Made by a program: the position numbers and the translations under genes
Shown here: in pieces, positions 16,308 through 23,455 of the stretch
Position numbering within the stretch: position 1 is the stretch's first letter
How the letters are laid out: every line of letters starts with the position of its first letter
Notes under the pieces: model-generated
The model's database searches: none
The model's input: only the letters and a program-made list of their open reading frames with translations
What the model was told of the DNA's origin: nothing
From: Dialister sp. CAG:486
GTDB taxonomy: Bacteria > Bacillota > Negativicutes > Veillonellales > Dialisteraceae
NCBI GenBank assembly: GCA_000434475.1
Contig: FR879477.1
Coordinates: 1-23,455 of the forward strand
Length of the DNA stretch: 23,455 bases
Direction: 5' to 3'

Positions 16308-16607
16308 TCATCTCACATAAGGCACTTCTCCGGGCTTCACAAGACCGAGCTCCTGACGAGCCTTCTTTTCAAGCTGTCCGTCATCCTTGAGATCCTCACG
16401 CTTCTTTGCGAGCTCCGCCTTCTCCTTGGACAGCCTCTCCTTCTCCTCCAAAAGCAGCGTCTCCTGCTGGCGGATCTGATAGAAATGATACCCACTGTGC
16501 AAGACGATGTAGAGCGAGAGAAGAACCACGATGACGAAAAGGACACGCAGGAACGGGCTGTGCGGGAAAAGCCGTACCAGAAACGGCGATTTCCTTCTCC
16601 TAGTCAC
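16308..16607 (-). CDS. Septum formation initiator, DivIC/FtsB family
   Basis: This 99-residue bitopic membrane protein has a short basic cytoplasmic N-terminus (TRRRKSPF), one membrane helix (about 17-36), then a coiled coil rich in Glu/Lys/Leu (about 42-76). It ends in the family's short conserved part ELGLVKPGEVPYVR. Such proteins form the FtsB-FtsL-FtsQ (DivIC-FtsL-DivIB) complex at the septum. The start is GTG at 16607, with GGGAGG seven bases upstream. It overlaps the stop of the carboxypeptidase gene in the sequence GTGACTAG, so translational coupling is likely. Confidence 0.88.
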   Translation of the reverse strand: MTRRRKSPFLVRLFPHSPFLRVLFVIVVLLSLYIVLHSGYHFYQIRQQETLLLEEKERLSKEKAELAKKREDLKDDGQLEKKARQELGLVKPGEVPYVR

Positions 16608-17535
16608 GCGGCTCCCTCCCTAAGAGCTGGTTCACCAGCTTGTACACCTCCGGCTCTTGAGCGAGCTTTCTTTCATACTCCGCCTTCTTCTCCGCTTCCG
16701 CGAAGCCATAGTCCAGCCATGTCCGAGCTTCCTTCCAGCGATCCGTATCATCGTAGAGTGCCACGATCATGAGACGGCCATCGCGCTCCGCGGAAGCGAC
16801 AAGACAATCGCCCGCCGCTTCCGTCATGCCCGTCTTCACGCCATTCGCTCCTTCATAGTGGCTCGTCAGAAATTCATTGCGGTTTTCCACATTGCGATAG
16901 ACCCCATTCCGATACGTCATCGGATACACAGGACGCTTCACGATGTCACGGAAATCAGGATTCTTCATCGCATACGCCGCGATCTTCGCCATATCATAGG
17001 CCGTCGTATAGTGGTTCGGATCCGTAAGACCATTCGGATTTGCGAAATGGGAATCATGCACACCGATAGAAGCTGCTTTTTCATTCATCATCTCGATGAA
17101 ACGACCATACGAGCCGCCCACCGTCTCTGCGACAGACACAGCCGCATCATTCCCGGAGATCAGCATCATCCCATACAGCAGCTGGTGAAGCGAGAGCGGC
17201 ATATCCGGACGAAGGCCGATGTTCGTGCCATCCTGCGCCATCGCGCGCGGAGAGATCACCGCATTCTGGGTGAGCTTCGCCTTGCCCTCTTCGAGCGCAA
17301 TGATACAAGTCAGGATCTTCGTCGTACTTGCAGGATAGATACGCAGACTCCCTTCCTTATCCGCCAGCACCTCTCCCGTATTCCCATCGATCAGCGCAGC
17401 CGAGACTGCCTTCGAAGGAGGCGGCGGCGCGATCATCGGCGGTGTGGGCGGCGGCGGTGTCACCCAGATGAGCACGCCCAGCCCGCAGCCGCAAACAATA
17501 AGCAACAGAAGTAAAATGGATAGTAATTTTTTCAT
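16600..17535 (-). CDS. D-alanyl-D-alanine carboxypeptidase (peptidase S11, DacF-like)
   Basis: This 311-residue penicillin-binding protein trims the terminal D-Ala from peptidoglycan stem peptides outside the cytoplasmic membrane. An N-terminal hydrophobic helix (about 3-25) is followed by a proline-rich linker (about 27-40) and the S11 catalytic domain. The motifs are S70-T-T-K73, S127-G-N129 and K234-T-G236. The C-terminal PBP5 domain is absent, so membrane attachment is probably through the N-terminal helix. The ATG at 17535 precedes the hydrophobic segment and has AAAGGAC upstream; the in-frame ATG ten codons earlier lacks that support. The gene overlaps the division gene by 8 bp. Confidence 0.94.
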   Translation of the reverse strand: MKKLLSILLLLLIVCGCGLGVLIWVTPPPPTPPMIAPPPPSKAVSAALIDGNTGEVLADKEGSLRIYPASTTKILTCIIALEEGKAKLTQNAVISPRAMAQDGTNIGLRPDMPLSLHQLLYGMMLISGNDAAVSVAETVGGSYGRFIEMMNEKAASIGVHDSHFANPNGLTDPNHYTTAYDMAKIAAYAMKNPDFRDIVKRPVYPMTYRNGVYRNVENRNEFLTSHYEGANGVKTGMTEAAGDCLVASAERDGRLMIVALYDDTDRWKEARTWLDYGFAEAEKKAEYERKLAQEPEVYKLVNQLLGREPRD

Positions 17536-17563
17536 GGAAATCGTCCTTTGAAAATAAAGGTTC

Positions 17564-17787
17564 AAGGTTCAGGGTTAGCCTCGTGGGGGGCGGGGCGTCC
17601 ACTGATTGTGGATGAAATCTTTGCTTAAATGAGGAATTAGGAATGAGAAATGAAGGTGGCGGCTTCGCCGCGAGTATATATAGGGCGATGCCCGAAGGCA
17701 GTATTCAAGTCACCAGTCACTAGTCCCTAGTCCCAAATCCCTAGCCACTCATCCCTAGCTACTAATCCCTAGTCACTAGCCACTAGT
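17564..17787 (+). repeat. Composite repeat between M48 peptidase and carboxypeptidase genes
   Basis: GGTTCAGGGTTAGCCTCGTG and GATTGTGGATGAAATCTTTG are followed by GGAATTA/GAAATGA heptamers. AAGGTGGCGGCTTCGCCGC, TATATATAG, GGGCGATGCCCGAAGGCAG and a long CACCAGT/CACTAGT/CCCTAGT array follow (about 17705-17787). The array reaches into the stop codon of the M48 gene. A small frame runs from ATG 17650 to TAG 17730. Confidence 0.85.
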
Positions 17788-18904
17788 TCCCGGCGTCTTT
17801 CTTCACTCTTTGATCGATATCAAAATCACTGACGACACGTTCACCGCGATCCTTCCGGATCCCTCGATTCAGCGCCTCGGTATAGGCTCTGCCATCCTCT
17901 TCGGAGGACAGCTCATAAATGACCGTATTTCCGCAGTAGATCCGATCTCCCTCGAGAACGGCATCGGGGACATGCCCTGCGTGATAGAGCTTCACGAGCT
18001 TGCCCGCGGTGAGATAGAGACGCTCCTTCTGGCTGTACGCATTGTCCTGGGCGGGTGAGAAGGCTTTCTCCCCATTCACCACGATCCAGTCATCCTTGAC
18101 CTCGACATGCTTTCCGGAGTACGCATTCATCCATTTGAGATTCTTATGGATGCGATCACTGGTCTTGGGGTGATTGCCCGGGGCAAGGACCGCCTTGATG
18201 CCTGACGGCGAGCTCTCGCCGTATTTCGCGCGCAGCACTTCCATGGACGCCGCACCGCCTCCCGGATTATAGCCCGCCTCGACCAGGTACTGGAAGCCCC
18301 AGTCATCCGCCTGCTTTTCCTGATCCTTGGTGAAGACCGCATTCGACACATAGTTCGCCGCGATATTTCCCAGAAGGTACTCACCATACGAAGCGTCTCC
18401 GAGATAAATATTCAGCGCCGTCACCAGCCCCACGCGCTTCTTGAGACCGCTCACGCTGTGTCGCTTCTCGCCGTGAGCGATCTCATGCGCCATGACGTAG
18501 GCCAGCTCATCATCATCCATCTGATCGAGCGTCCCCTTATTCACGCAGAGCACACCGCCCAAGCTGGCAAACGCATTGATGTCCTCACTCGGCGACACGT
18601 AGACCTTGTAATCCCGCAGCACATGCCCCGTATCCTTCAGATTCTGGTACACGGTCTGTACACGGTTATCCGCTTCCGCCGAGTCATAGACGCCCGTCTC
18701 CTGCTGGCACTGATCCAGAAGCTGCAGCTGGTTGTGATCGTCCATTTTGGAGTAGTAGCTGGAAATGAAAACCATCGCCGCCGCGCCATACAGGATCTTC
18801 TCCGCCGTCGACGCCGCATACGCTGTCATCGGCTGCGCCATGGGCGCCGCCACACAGGTCAGCGCCAGAGCCGCAGAGATACTGCGTTTCTTCCATGATC
18901 TCAT
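17783..18904 (-). CDS. Secreted M48-family zinc metallopeptidase
   Basis: In this 373-residue protein, a signal peptide (basic RSWKKR, hydrophobic core, cleavage after AYA at about 30) predicts export to the periplasm. The catalytic motif HEIAH is at 140-144 and the third zinc ligand is E196 in EKQADDWGF, as in the Oma1/BepA-like Peptidase_M48 group. The C-terminal 130 residues (from about 245) form no recognised domain. By family analogy it may help outer-membrane protein quality control, but that is inference. The ATG at 18904 has GAGGAGG seven bases upstream. The stop TAG lies in the heptamer array. Confidence 0.9.
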   Translation of the reverse strand: MRSWKKRSISAALALTCVAAPMAQPMTAYAASTAEKILYGAAAMVFISSYYSKMDDHNQLQLLDQCQQETGVYDSAEADNRVQTVYQNLKDTGHVLRDYKVYVSPSEDINAFASLGGVLCVNKGTLDQMDDDELAYVMAHEIAHGEKRHSVSGLKKRVGLVTALNIYLGDASYGEYLLGNIAANYVSNAVFTKDQEKQADDWGFQYLVEAGYNPGGGAASMEVLRAKYGESSPSGIKAVLAPGNHPKTSDRIHKNLKWMNAYSGKHVEVKDDWIVVNGEKAFSPAQDNAYSQKERLYLTAGKLVKLYHAGHVPDAVLEGDRIYCGNTVIYELSSEEDGRAYTEALNRGIRKDRGERVVSDFDIDQRVKKDAGN

Positions 18905-18946
18905 AGAAACACCTCCTCATCATGATCGTATCATTCTTCTGGTCAT

Positions 18947-18955
18947 ATTGTACCA
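18947..18955 (-). promoter_or_regulatory. Possible extended -10 promoter of the M48 gene
   Basis: Minus strand TGGTACAAT fits TG-N-TACAAT, giving a leader of about 40 bases, but no good -35 box is visible. Confidence 0.35.
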
Positions 18956-19015
18956 CAAACCAGAGGGAGATTTCGGGATGACGATGCGGGAAAAGGATTT
19001 GCTATAGGGGAAGCC

Positions 19016-19140
19016 GGCATTCTCCCTCCTTCCTCTGGAAGGAAGTGCTCCAAAGGAGCGGAGGTTGGTTCACAGCGGAATGAAAAGAAATGGGAAGAGA
19101 CGTTTCCCCCGTTTCGTCATCCCAAGCGCAGCCGAGGGAT
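19016..19140. repeat. Dispersed repeat, copy 1 (CTCCCTCCTTCC type)
   Basis: It starts GGCATTCTCCCTCC and includes the palindrome CCTTCCTCTGGAAGG, then GCGGAGGTTGG, a TGAAAAGAAATG piece, and CCCGTTTCGTCATCCCAAGC. It matches 19381-19507 over about 125 bases with scattered differences. Confidence 0.75.
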
Positions 19141-19380
19141 CTTTTTCGTTGGCGGTAAGACGGAGAGTGTTTGACAGCAGGAAACGGGAAACACCGTATC
19201 GCGGAAAAGCGGAGGCGGTGCATCCCCTAAAAGGCTTAGCGAAGGGGTCATGGGAAAAGGGGACGAAAAAGATTTCTCGCTTTCGCTCGAAATGACGATG
19301 CGAAAAGACGGCATTCTTCCTCCTTCCCCCGCAAAGGGACGCCCCGAAGGCGATGTGCGAGGAATGGCAGCCCTATTCCT

Positions 19381-19507
19381 GCGGCATTCTCCCTCCTTCC
19401 TCTGGAAGGAGGTGCCCCGAAGGGGCAGAGGTTGGCTTCCGCTATAGGTTGAAAAGAAATGTGAGATATGCCTTCCCCCGTTTCGTCCTTCCGAGCGCAG
19501 CCGAGGG
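19381..19507. repeat. Dispersed repeat, copy 2 (CTCCCTCCTTCC type)
   Basis: This direct copy of 19016-19140 carries hairpins CCTTCCTCTGGAAGG and GCCCCGAAGGGGC. Between the two copies (19141-19380) are further CGAGGGATC/GATTTCTCGCTTTCGCTCG modules and a CAAAGGGACGCCCCGAAGG piece. No gene is seen in 18961-19540. Confidence 0.75.
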
Positions 19508-19540
19508 ATGACGATGCGGGGATGACCATCCGTTTCTTCC

Positions 19541-19575
19541 AAACAAAAAGCCCATTCCCCGGTGAGGAATGGGCT
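19541..19575 (-). terminator. Terminator of the second RND transporter gene
   Basis: AGCCCATTCC (19575-19566) pairs perfectly with GGAATGGGCT (19558-19549) and is followed by TTTTGTTT on the minus strand, about 40 bases after the stop. Confidence 0.9.
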
Positions 19576-19613
19576 AAGAAAGACAGACCCCGATCTACGG
19601 GCATGGGCGATGA

Positions 19614-22600
19614 TCACTTCTCTCTCTGGAAGAAAAGGAAGATCATCGGGATGACGAGGAGCGTGAAAAGTGTCGAGGTGATGAGGCCGCCGATGATGAC
19701 CCAAGCCATAGAGCTTCGCGTCTCCGAGCCGGCCGTCAGCGCGAGGGCTGTCGGGAGCATGCCGACGATCATGGTGAAGGTCGTCATGAAGATCGGGCGC
19801 AGACGCGCACGGCCGGCCGCTATGACAGCCTCTTTTGCCGCCATGCCGTGCTGATGCATGAGCGTCAGCGTATAGTCAAGGAGCAGCGTGCCATTCTTCG
19901 CTACCACGCCATCCATGACGATGATCCCGATCATGGAATAGATATTGATGGTGTCATTCATAAGGAAGAGGAAGAGAAGCGAGCCGATCAGGCCGAAAGG
20001 CAGTGAGAACATGCGGATGAAAGAGGTCTTTACCGATTCATAGAGGACGGAAAGGATCATGTACACGAGGAGCATCCCCATGAGAAGCGCCGACAAAAGC
20101 TCTATGAAGCTTTCACGCATACTGTCAGCCTGTCCGGAGAAGCGGAAGTTCACCGATTTCGGAAGTCCTGCCTGATGGAGATCCTTCGTGAAACGCTGGA
20201 TGAGCCCGTTCAGATCCTGCCCGCCGGGATTCGCGCCGATGATGACAGCACGCTGCTTGTCCGTGCGCAGGATGGTGATCGGCCCCGTCTCATCTTTGAG
20301 CTCCGCCACATCAGACATGCGGATGATGCCCGTCTGCCCTTTGATCGGGATCGCCGCCAGGTCACTTATCCGATACGACTCTCCGCCCTTGAAATAAACG
20401 TGGATATCCGTGTCATTGCCGTTATTTTGCGGATCATTCGGCAGGACGCCCGCGCCTGCGCCGCTGATCGCGGACGACAGTGTGTCATAGAGAGAGCCGA
20501 CCGTGACGCCGTAGTGTTTCAATTTCTCACGGTCAGGGATGATGGATATCTCCGGCAGCCCCTCCTGATACGTACAGCTGACATCTGTCACGCCGTAGGC
20601 GCCGCTCTTCAGCATCTGCTGCGCCATCTCGGAGACACGGATAAGATCAGCCATGTCATTGCCGCGCAGCTCCAGGCGGAAGGCGCCCCCGCCATTTCCC
20701 AGACCGCCGCCGGCAGTACCGGAGACAGACGCCTGATCCTCCTTGATGCGGACATCGCCGTCTGTGATATTGTCATCGATCCATGCGCGCATCTCGTTTG
20801 TGATAGACCAGATATCACGGCTGCGATCCTGCCGATCGACAAGAGAGACGCGGATACGGCCGGAATTCACCCCGCTGCCCCCGCCGACCATCGCCATGTA
20901 GGACTTCACCTCAGGCACCTCGGCAAGGTAGCTCTCGAGCTTAGTCGTGACAGCATCCGTGCGCTCGACAGACGCATCCGTCGGGAGCTGGATCTTCACA
21001 TTGAAGCCGCTCTCATCCGTGCGCGGCATGTACTCCATCCCGATCCAGCCGAGCGGCACCATCGCCATGAAAAGGAAGAAGGCGATGGCGACACCGCCGA
21101 AGAGCTTCTTCTTATGCCTAAAGCTCCAGGCGATGGCTCCTCCGTATGCATCCTCCATCCTCTGCTCGATCTTCTCTACCGTGCGCCAGAGCTTCGTATC
21201 CGGGACATGCACGCCGTTCTTGAAAAATTTCGATGCCAGCATCGGTGTCAGCGTGAAGGAGATGAACAGGGAAAAGAGAGAAGCAAAAACGATCGTGAGA
21301 CCGAACTGCTTGAAAAACTGCCCCGTCATGCTCGACATGAAAGCGATCGGGAGGAAAACCACCACATCGCAGAGCGTGATCGCAATGGCGGCCATGCCGA
21401 TCTCCATACGCCCTGTTACCGCCGCCTCCTTTGCATCCTCCCCCGTGGCCAGATGACGGTGAATATTCTCCAAAACGACGATCGAGTCATCGACAAGGAT
21501 CCCTACACAAAGCGTCATCCCCATGAGCGACATCATATTGAAGGAAAAGCCTGCCATGTACATGACGAAGAACGTGGAAATGAGCGACGTCGGGATCGCA
21601 ATGATGACAGACGCCGTCGAGCGCCAGCCACGCAGGAAGAAGAAGAGCACGAGCCCCGTCGTGATGAGCCCTTCGATGAGCGTCGAAAGCGTATTATGGA
21701 GCGCCGTGCGCACGTAGTCCGCCGAATCATTCACTACGACAAACTGATAGTCCGGATACTCCGCCCGCATATTCTCCAAGACCTTCATCACACCATCTGC
21801 CGTCGAGACGAGATTGGCATTGCTGTTCTTATAGATAGAGATCCCGATGGCATCCTGTCCATTGATGCGTGCAAACCGCGACACCCTCTGGTCCTGACGC
21901 ACGACCTCACCCACTGCGGAGATCGGGATCACCGCGCCATTTCCGCAGGTGAGATGGATCTTACGGATATCCTCCACCGTATCATACTGCGCCGAGAGAC
22001 GGATCTGCGTCTGGCGCGTATCCGTGTAGGACGAGCCCGCCGGAGCCAGCTTATTCTCCTTCTTTAAAGTGGAAATGATATCATTCATCGTGATGCCGTA
22101 GTAGGCGAGCTTGTCGCGGTCCACCTTCACCGCGATCTCCTTGCTTCGCCCCCCGTGCAGCTCCACATCCGATACACCGTCTGCCTTCGTGAAATCATTC
22201 GTGAAGGTATTATCCGCCATGGAATACATCTCATCCAGCGGATGGCTCGACAGTACCGCCAGATCGATGATTGGCGCCGCATCCATATCGCGCTTCTCCA
22301 CGACAGGATCATCCGCATCATCCGGCAGCTTCCTGCGGATACGGTCCACCTTCTCCGAAGCATCAATCGCCGCCGCGTCCGCATCCGCATCGAAATTCAG
22401 CTCCAGCGTCACATCCGAACGTCCCGTGCGCGACTTCGATGTGATGTGCTTCACATTCGACACCGAAGACAGCGCATCCTCCAAAGGCTTCGTGATCTGC
22501 TGCTCGACCGACTCCGCATCCGCGCCATCATAGCGCACCGACACGATGACATAGGGCACATTGATATTCGGATACAGCTCCACACCGATGCGCCAATAGC

Positions 22601-22691
22601 TGTACAGCCCAAGCACCACGAAAAACAGCACGATCATAAAAATACCGATCGGGTGCGTCACGGAATACCGGGTCAGATTGAATGACTTCAT
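19614..22691 (-). CDS. RND family efflux transporter (second, diverged AcrB-type)
   Basis: This 1025-residue inner-membrane proton-driven exporter has TM1 after MKSFNLTRYSVTHP. The proton-relay aspartates are at 401-402 in LCVGILVDDSIVVLENIHRH, and TM10 carries the lysine in VVAKNGTLLLDYTL. It looks closer to the SwrC/MdtC-like Firmicutes group than to the AcrB-like pump at 1692 (for example the short C-terminus QREK and VELYPNINVPY near the N-terminus). The ATG at 22691 has CGGAGG five bases upstream; a longer frame to 22712 has less support. No adaptor or outer-membrane factor adjoins it inside the window. The 760 bases upstream are repeat DNA, so its promoter and any partner gene are not visible. 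Confidence 0.94.
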   Translation of the reverse strand: MKSFNLTRYSVTHPIGIFMIVLFFVVLGLYSYWRIGVELYPNINVPYVIVSVRYDGADAESVEQQITKPLEDALSSVSNVKHITSKSRTGRSDVTLELNFDADADAAAIDASEKVDRIRRKLPDDADDPVVEKRDMDAAPIIDLAVLSSHPLDEMYSMADNTFTNDFTKADGVSDVELHGGRSKEIAVKVDRDKLAYYGITMNDIISTLKKENKLAPAGSSYTDTRQTQIRLSAQYDTVEDIRKIHLTCGNGAVIPISAVGEVVRQDQRVSRFARINGQDAIGISIYKNSNANLVSTADGVMKVLENMRAEYPDYQFVVVNDSADYVRTALHNTLSTLIEGLITTGLVLFFFLRGWRSTASVIIAIPTSLISTFFVMYMAGFSFNMMSLMGMTLCVGILVDDSIVVLENIHRHLATGEDAKEAAVTGRMEIGMAAIAITLCDVVVFLPIAFMSSMTGQFFKQFGLTIVFASLFSLFISFTLTPMLASKFFKNGVHVPDTKLWRTVEKIEQRMEDAYGGAIAWSFRHKKKLFGGVAIAFFLFMAMVPLGWIGMEYMPRTDESGFNVKIQLPTDASVERTDAVTTKLESYLAEVPEVKSYMAMVGGGSGVNSGRIRVSLVDRQDRSRDIWSITNEMRAWIDDNITDGDVRIKEDQASVSGTAGGGLGNGGGAFRLELRGNDMADLIRVSEMAQQMLKSGAYGVTDVSCTYQEGLPEISIIPDREKLKHYGVTVGSLYDTLSSAISGAGAGVLPNDPQNNGNDTDIHVYFKGGESYRISDLAAIPIKGQTGIIRMSDVAELKDETGPITILRTDKQRAVIIGANPGGQDLNGLIQRFTKDLHQAGLPKSVNFRFSGQADSMRESFIELLSALLMGMLLVYMILSVLYESVKTSFIRMFSLPFGLIGSLLFLFLMNDTINIYSMIGIIVMDGVVAKNGTLLLDYTLTLMHQHGMAAKEAVIAAGRARLRPIFMTTFTMIVGMLPTALALTAGSETRSSMAWVIIGGLITSTLFTLLVIPMIFLFFQREK

Positions 22692-22735
22692 GCATGCCTC
22701 CGGAAATAACAATGGAAACGGGAACTAAGTGACTA

Positions 22736-23010
22736 GTGACTGGTAGCTAGGGATTAGGGGCTAAGGATTAGGGATTGGTCACCAGGGACTAGACATCAGA
22801 TTCCCGTATCGTCATTGAAAGCGAAGCGAGAAATCTTCCTTGCAGACCGATAAACGAAGGATGTGTAAAAGGAGAAATACATAGCACCAAGGCGTCGTTT
22901 CCATACAGTGCTTATGTGATCCTGACCTGAGTGCAAGAAAGATCGAGGGCTTCGCTCGGGATGACGATACGGAAAAGGGTATCCTCAAAAAGTTTGAAAG
23001 CAGGGATGAG
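22736..23010 (+). repeat. Tandem duplication, copy 1
   Basis: GTGACTGGTAGCTAGGG heptamers are followed by an element whose ends are inverted (CCGTATCGTCATT ... GCGAAGCGAGAAATCTT against AAGATCGAGGGCTTCGCTCG ... GATGACGATACGG). It ends GCAGGGATGAG. Copy 2 starts 281 bases further on. Confidence 0.85.
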
Positions 23011-23016
23011 TGACTG

Positions 23017-23302
23017 GTGACTGGTAGCTGGGGATTAGGGGCTAGGGATTAGGGATTGGTCAGCAGGGACTAGGAAATCAAGAGACATCAGATTCTCGTA
23101 TCGTCATTTCGAGCGAAGCGAGAAATCTTCCTTGCAGACCGATAAACGAAGGATGTGTAAAAGGAGAAATACATAGCACCAAGGCGTCGTTTCCATACAG
23201 TGCTTATGTGATCCTGACCTGAGTGCAAGAAAGATCGAGGGCTTCGCTCGGGATGACGATACGGAAAAGGGTATCCTCAAAAAGTTTGAAAGCAGGGATG
23301 AG
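23017..23302 (+). repeat. Tandem duplication, copy 2
   Basis: This repeats 22736-23010 with an 11-base insertion before ACATCAGATTC, after which the offset is 292. Bases 23093-23302 and 22801-23010 differ at only a few positions, in TCATTTCGAGC against TCATTGAAAGC, so the duplication looks recent. Confidence 0.85.
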
Positions 23303-23455
23303 TGGCTAGTGACTGGAATGCCAGCCTTCGGGCATCGCCATTATGTATACTCCGCGGCGCATTTCGTCATCCTGAGCGGAGTGAAATGTCGAATGTTCGA
23401 AAATGTAAAGGCGGAACAGTGAGAACTGAGTCGAAGGATCTGGCGCCGCACCACC
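23303..23455 (+). repeat. Composite repeat at the window end
   Basis: GTGGCTAGTGACTGG is followed by CCTTCGGGCATCGCC, CGCGGCGC, TTTCGTCATCCTGAGCGGAG, then CGAAGGATCTGGCGCCGCAC. The module order is the same as at 4866-5026. It is probably cut by the window edge. Confidence 0.65.

Noticed and set aside
19117..19704. Minus-strand frame of 195 codons between the M48 and RND genes
   Set aside because: It runs through dispersed repeats, across the terminator and into the RND gene in another frame. There is no family match and no ribosome-binding site.
20175..22067. Plus-strand open frame of 630 codons opposite the second RND gene
   Set aside because: Its composition is dominated by Arg, His, Asp and Ile, typical of an antisense shadow. 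The RND protein on the other strand is complete.
1..23455. tRNA or rRNA genes
   Set aside because: No cloverleaf-like segment with the GTTCGAATC-type T arm and no rRNA-like sequence was noticed in the gaps on reading.

Overview
The window carries 13 confident protein genes, and every one of them lies on the minus strand. The sequence points to a diderm Firmicute of the class Negativicutes (Veillonellaceae/Selenomonadaceae type). Two signs support this. First, there is Firmicutes-style content: a T-box leader, and the order divIC/ftsB - S1 protein - (ppx/gppA) - tilS - hpt - ftsH, which matches the divIC-yabR-...-tilS-hprT-ftsH neighbourhood of Bacillus. Second, there is Gram-negative-envelope content: two large RND transporters and a lipoprotein adaptor. 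The genus cannot be fixed from the sequence alone. No tRNA, rRNA, CRISPR array, transposase or prophage gene was seen.

Layout, read in the direction of transcription (high to low coordinates). 23455-22692: gene-free repeat DNA with a tandem duplication of about 280 bp. 22691-19614: a first RND exporter, with a good terminator. 19613-18905: repeat DNA. 18904-17783: a secreted M48 metallopeptidase. 17535-16308: a D,D-carboxypeptidase overlapping a DivIC/FtsB-like division protein by 8 bp. 16095-15577: an S1 RNA-binding protein with its own promoter and terminator. 15045-14134: Ppx/GppA. 13737-9059: tilS, hpt and ftsH, separated by repeats. 8945-6447: a structured leader, somewhat like a cobalamin riboswitch, ahead of a fused FeoA-FeoB ferrous iron transporter. 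6255-1692: a promoter, an RND adaptor lipoprotein and an AcrB-type pump. 1606-62: a promoter, a T-box with a UGG (Trp) specifier, and trpD.

The most unusual property is the intergenic DNA. Nearly every gap between genes holds copies of a composite repeat. It has an array of GTGACTA-type heptamers at one end, an array of AATGAGA-type heptamers at the other, and GC-rich hairpin modules in a fixed order between them. Arrays often begin at, or inside, the stop codon of the upstream gene (trpD, tilS, the M48 peptidase). Several copies keep an open reading frame across spacers of different length. A separate palindromic MITE of 165 bp occurs as one full copy, one 49-bp deletion derivative and one half copy whose tip supplies the feoAB stop codon. 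Two near-identical inverted copies of one repeat variant flank 8.8 kb of genes. These repeat families, and the unidentified feoAB leader, are the best candidates for something undescribed. The protein genes themselves belong to known families.
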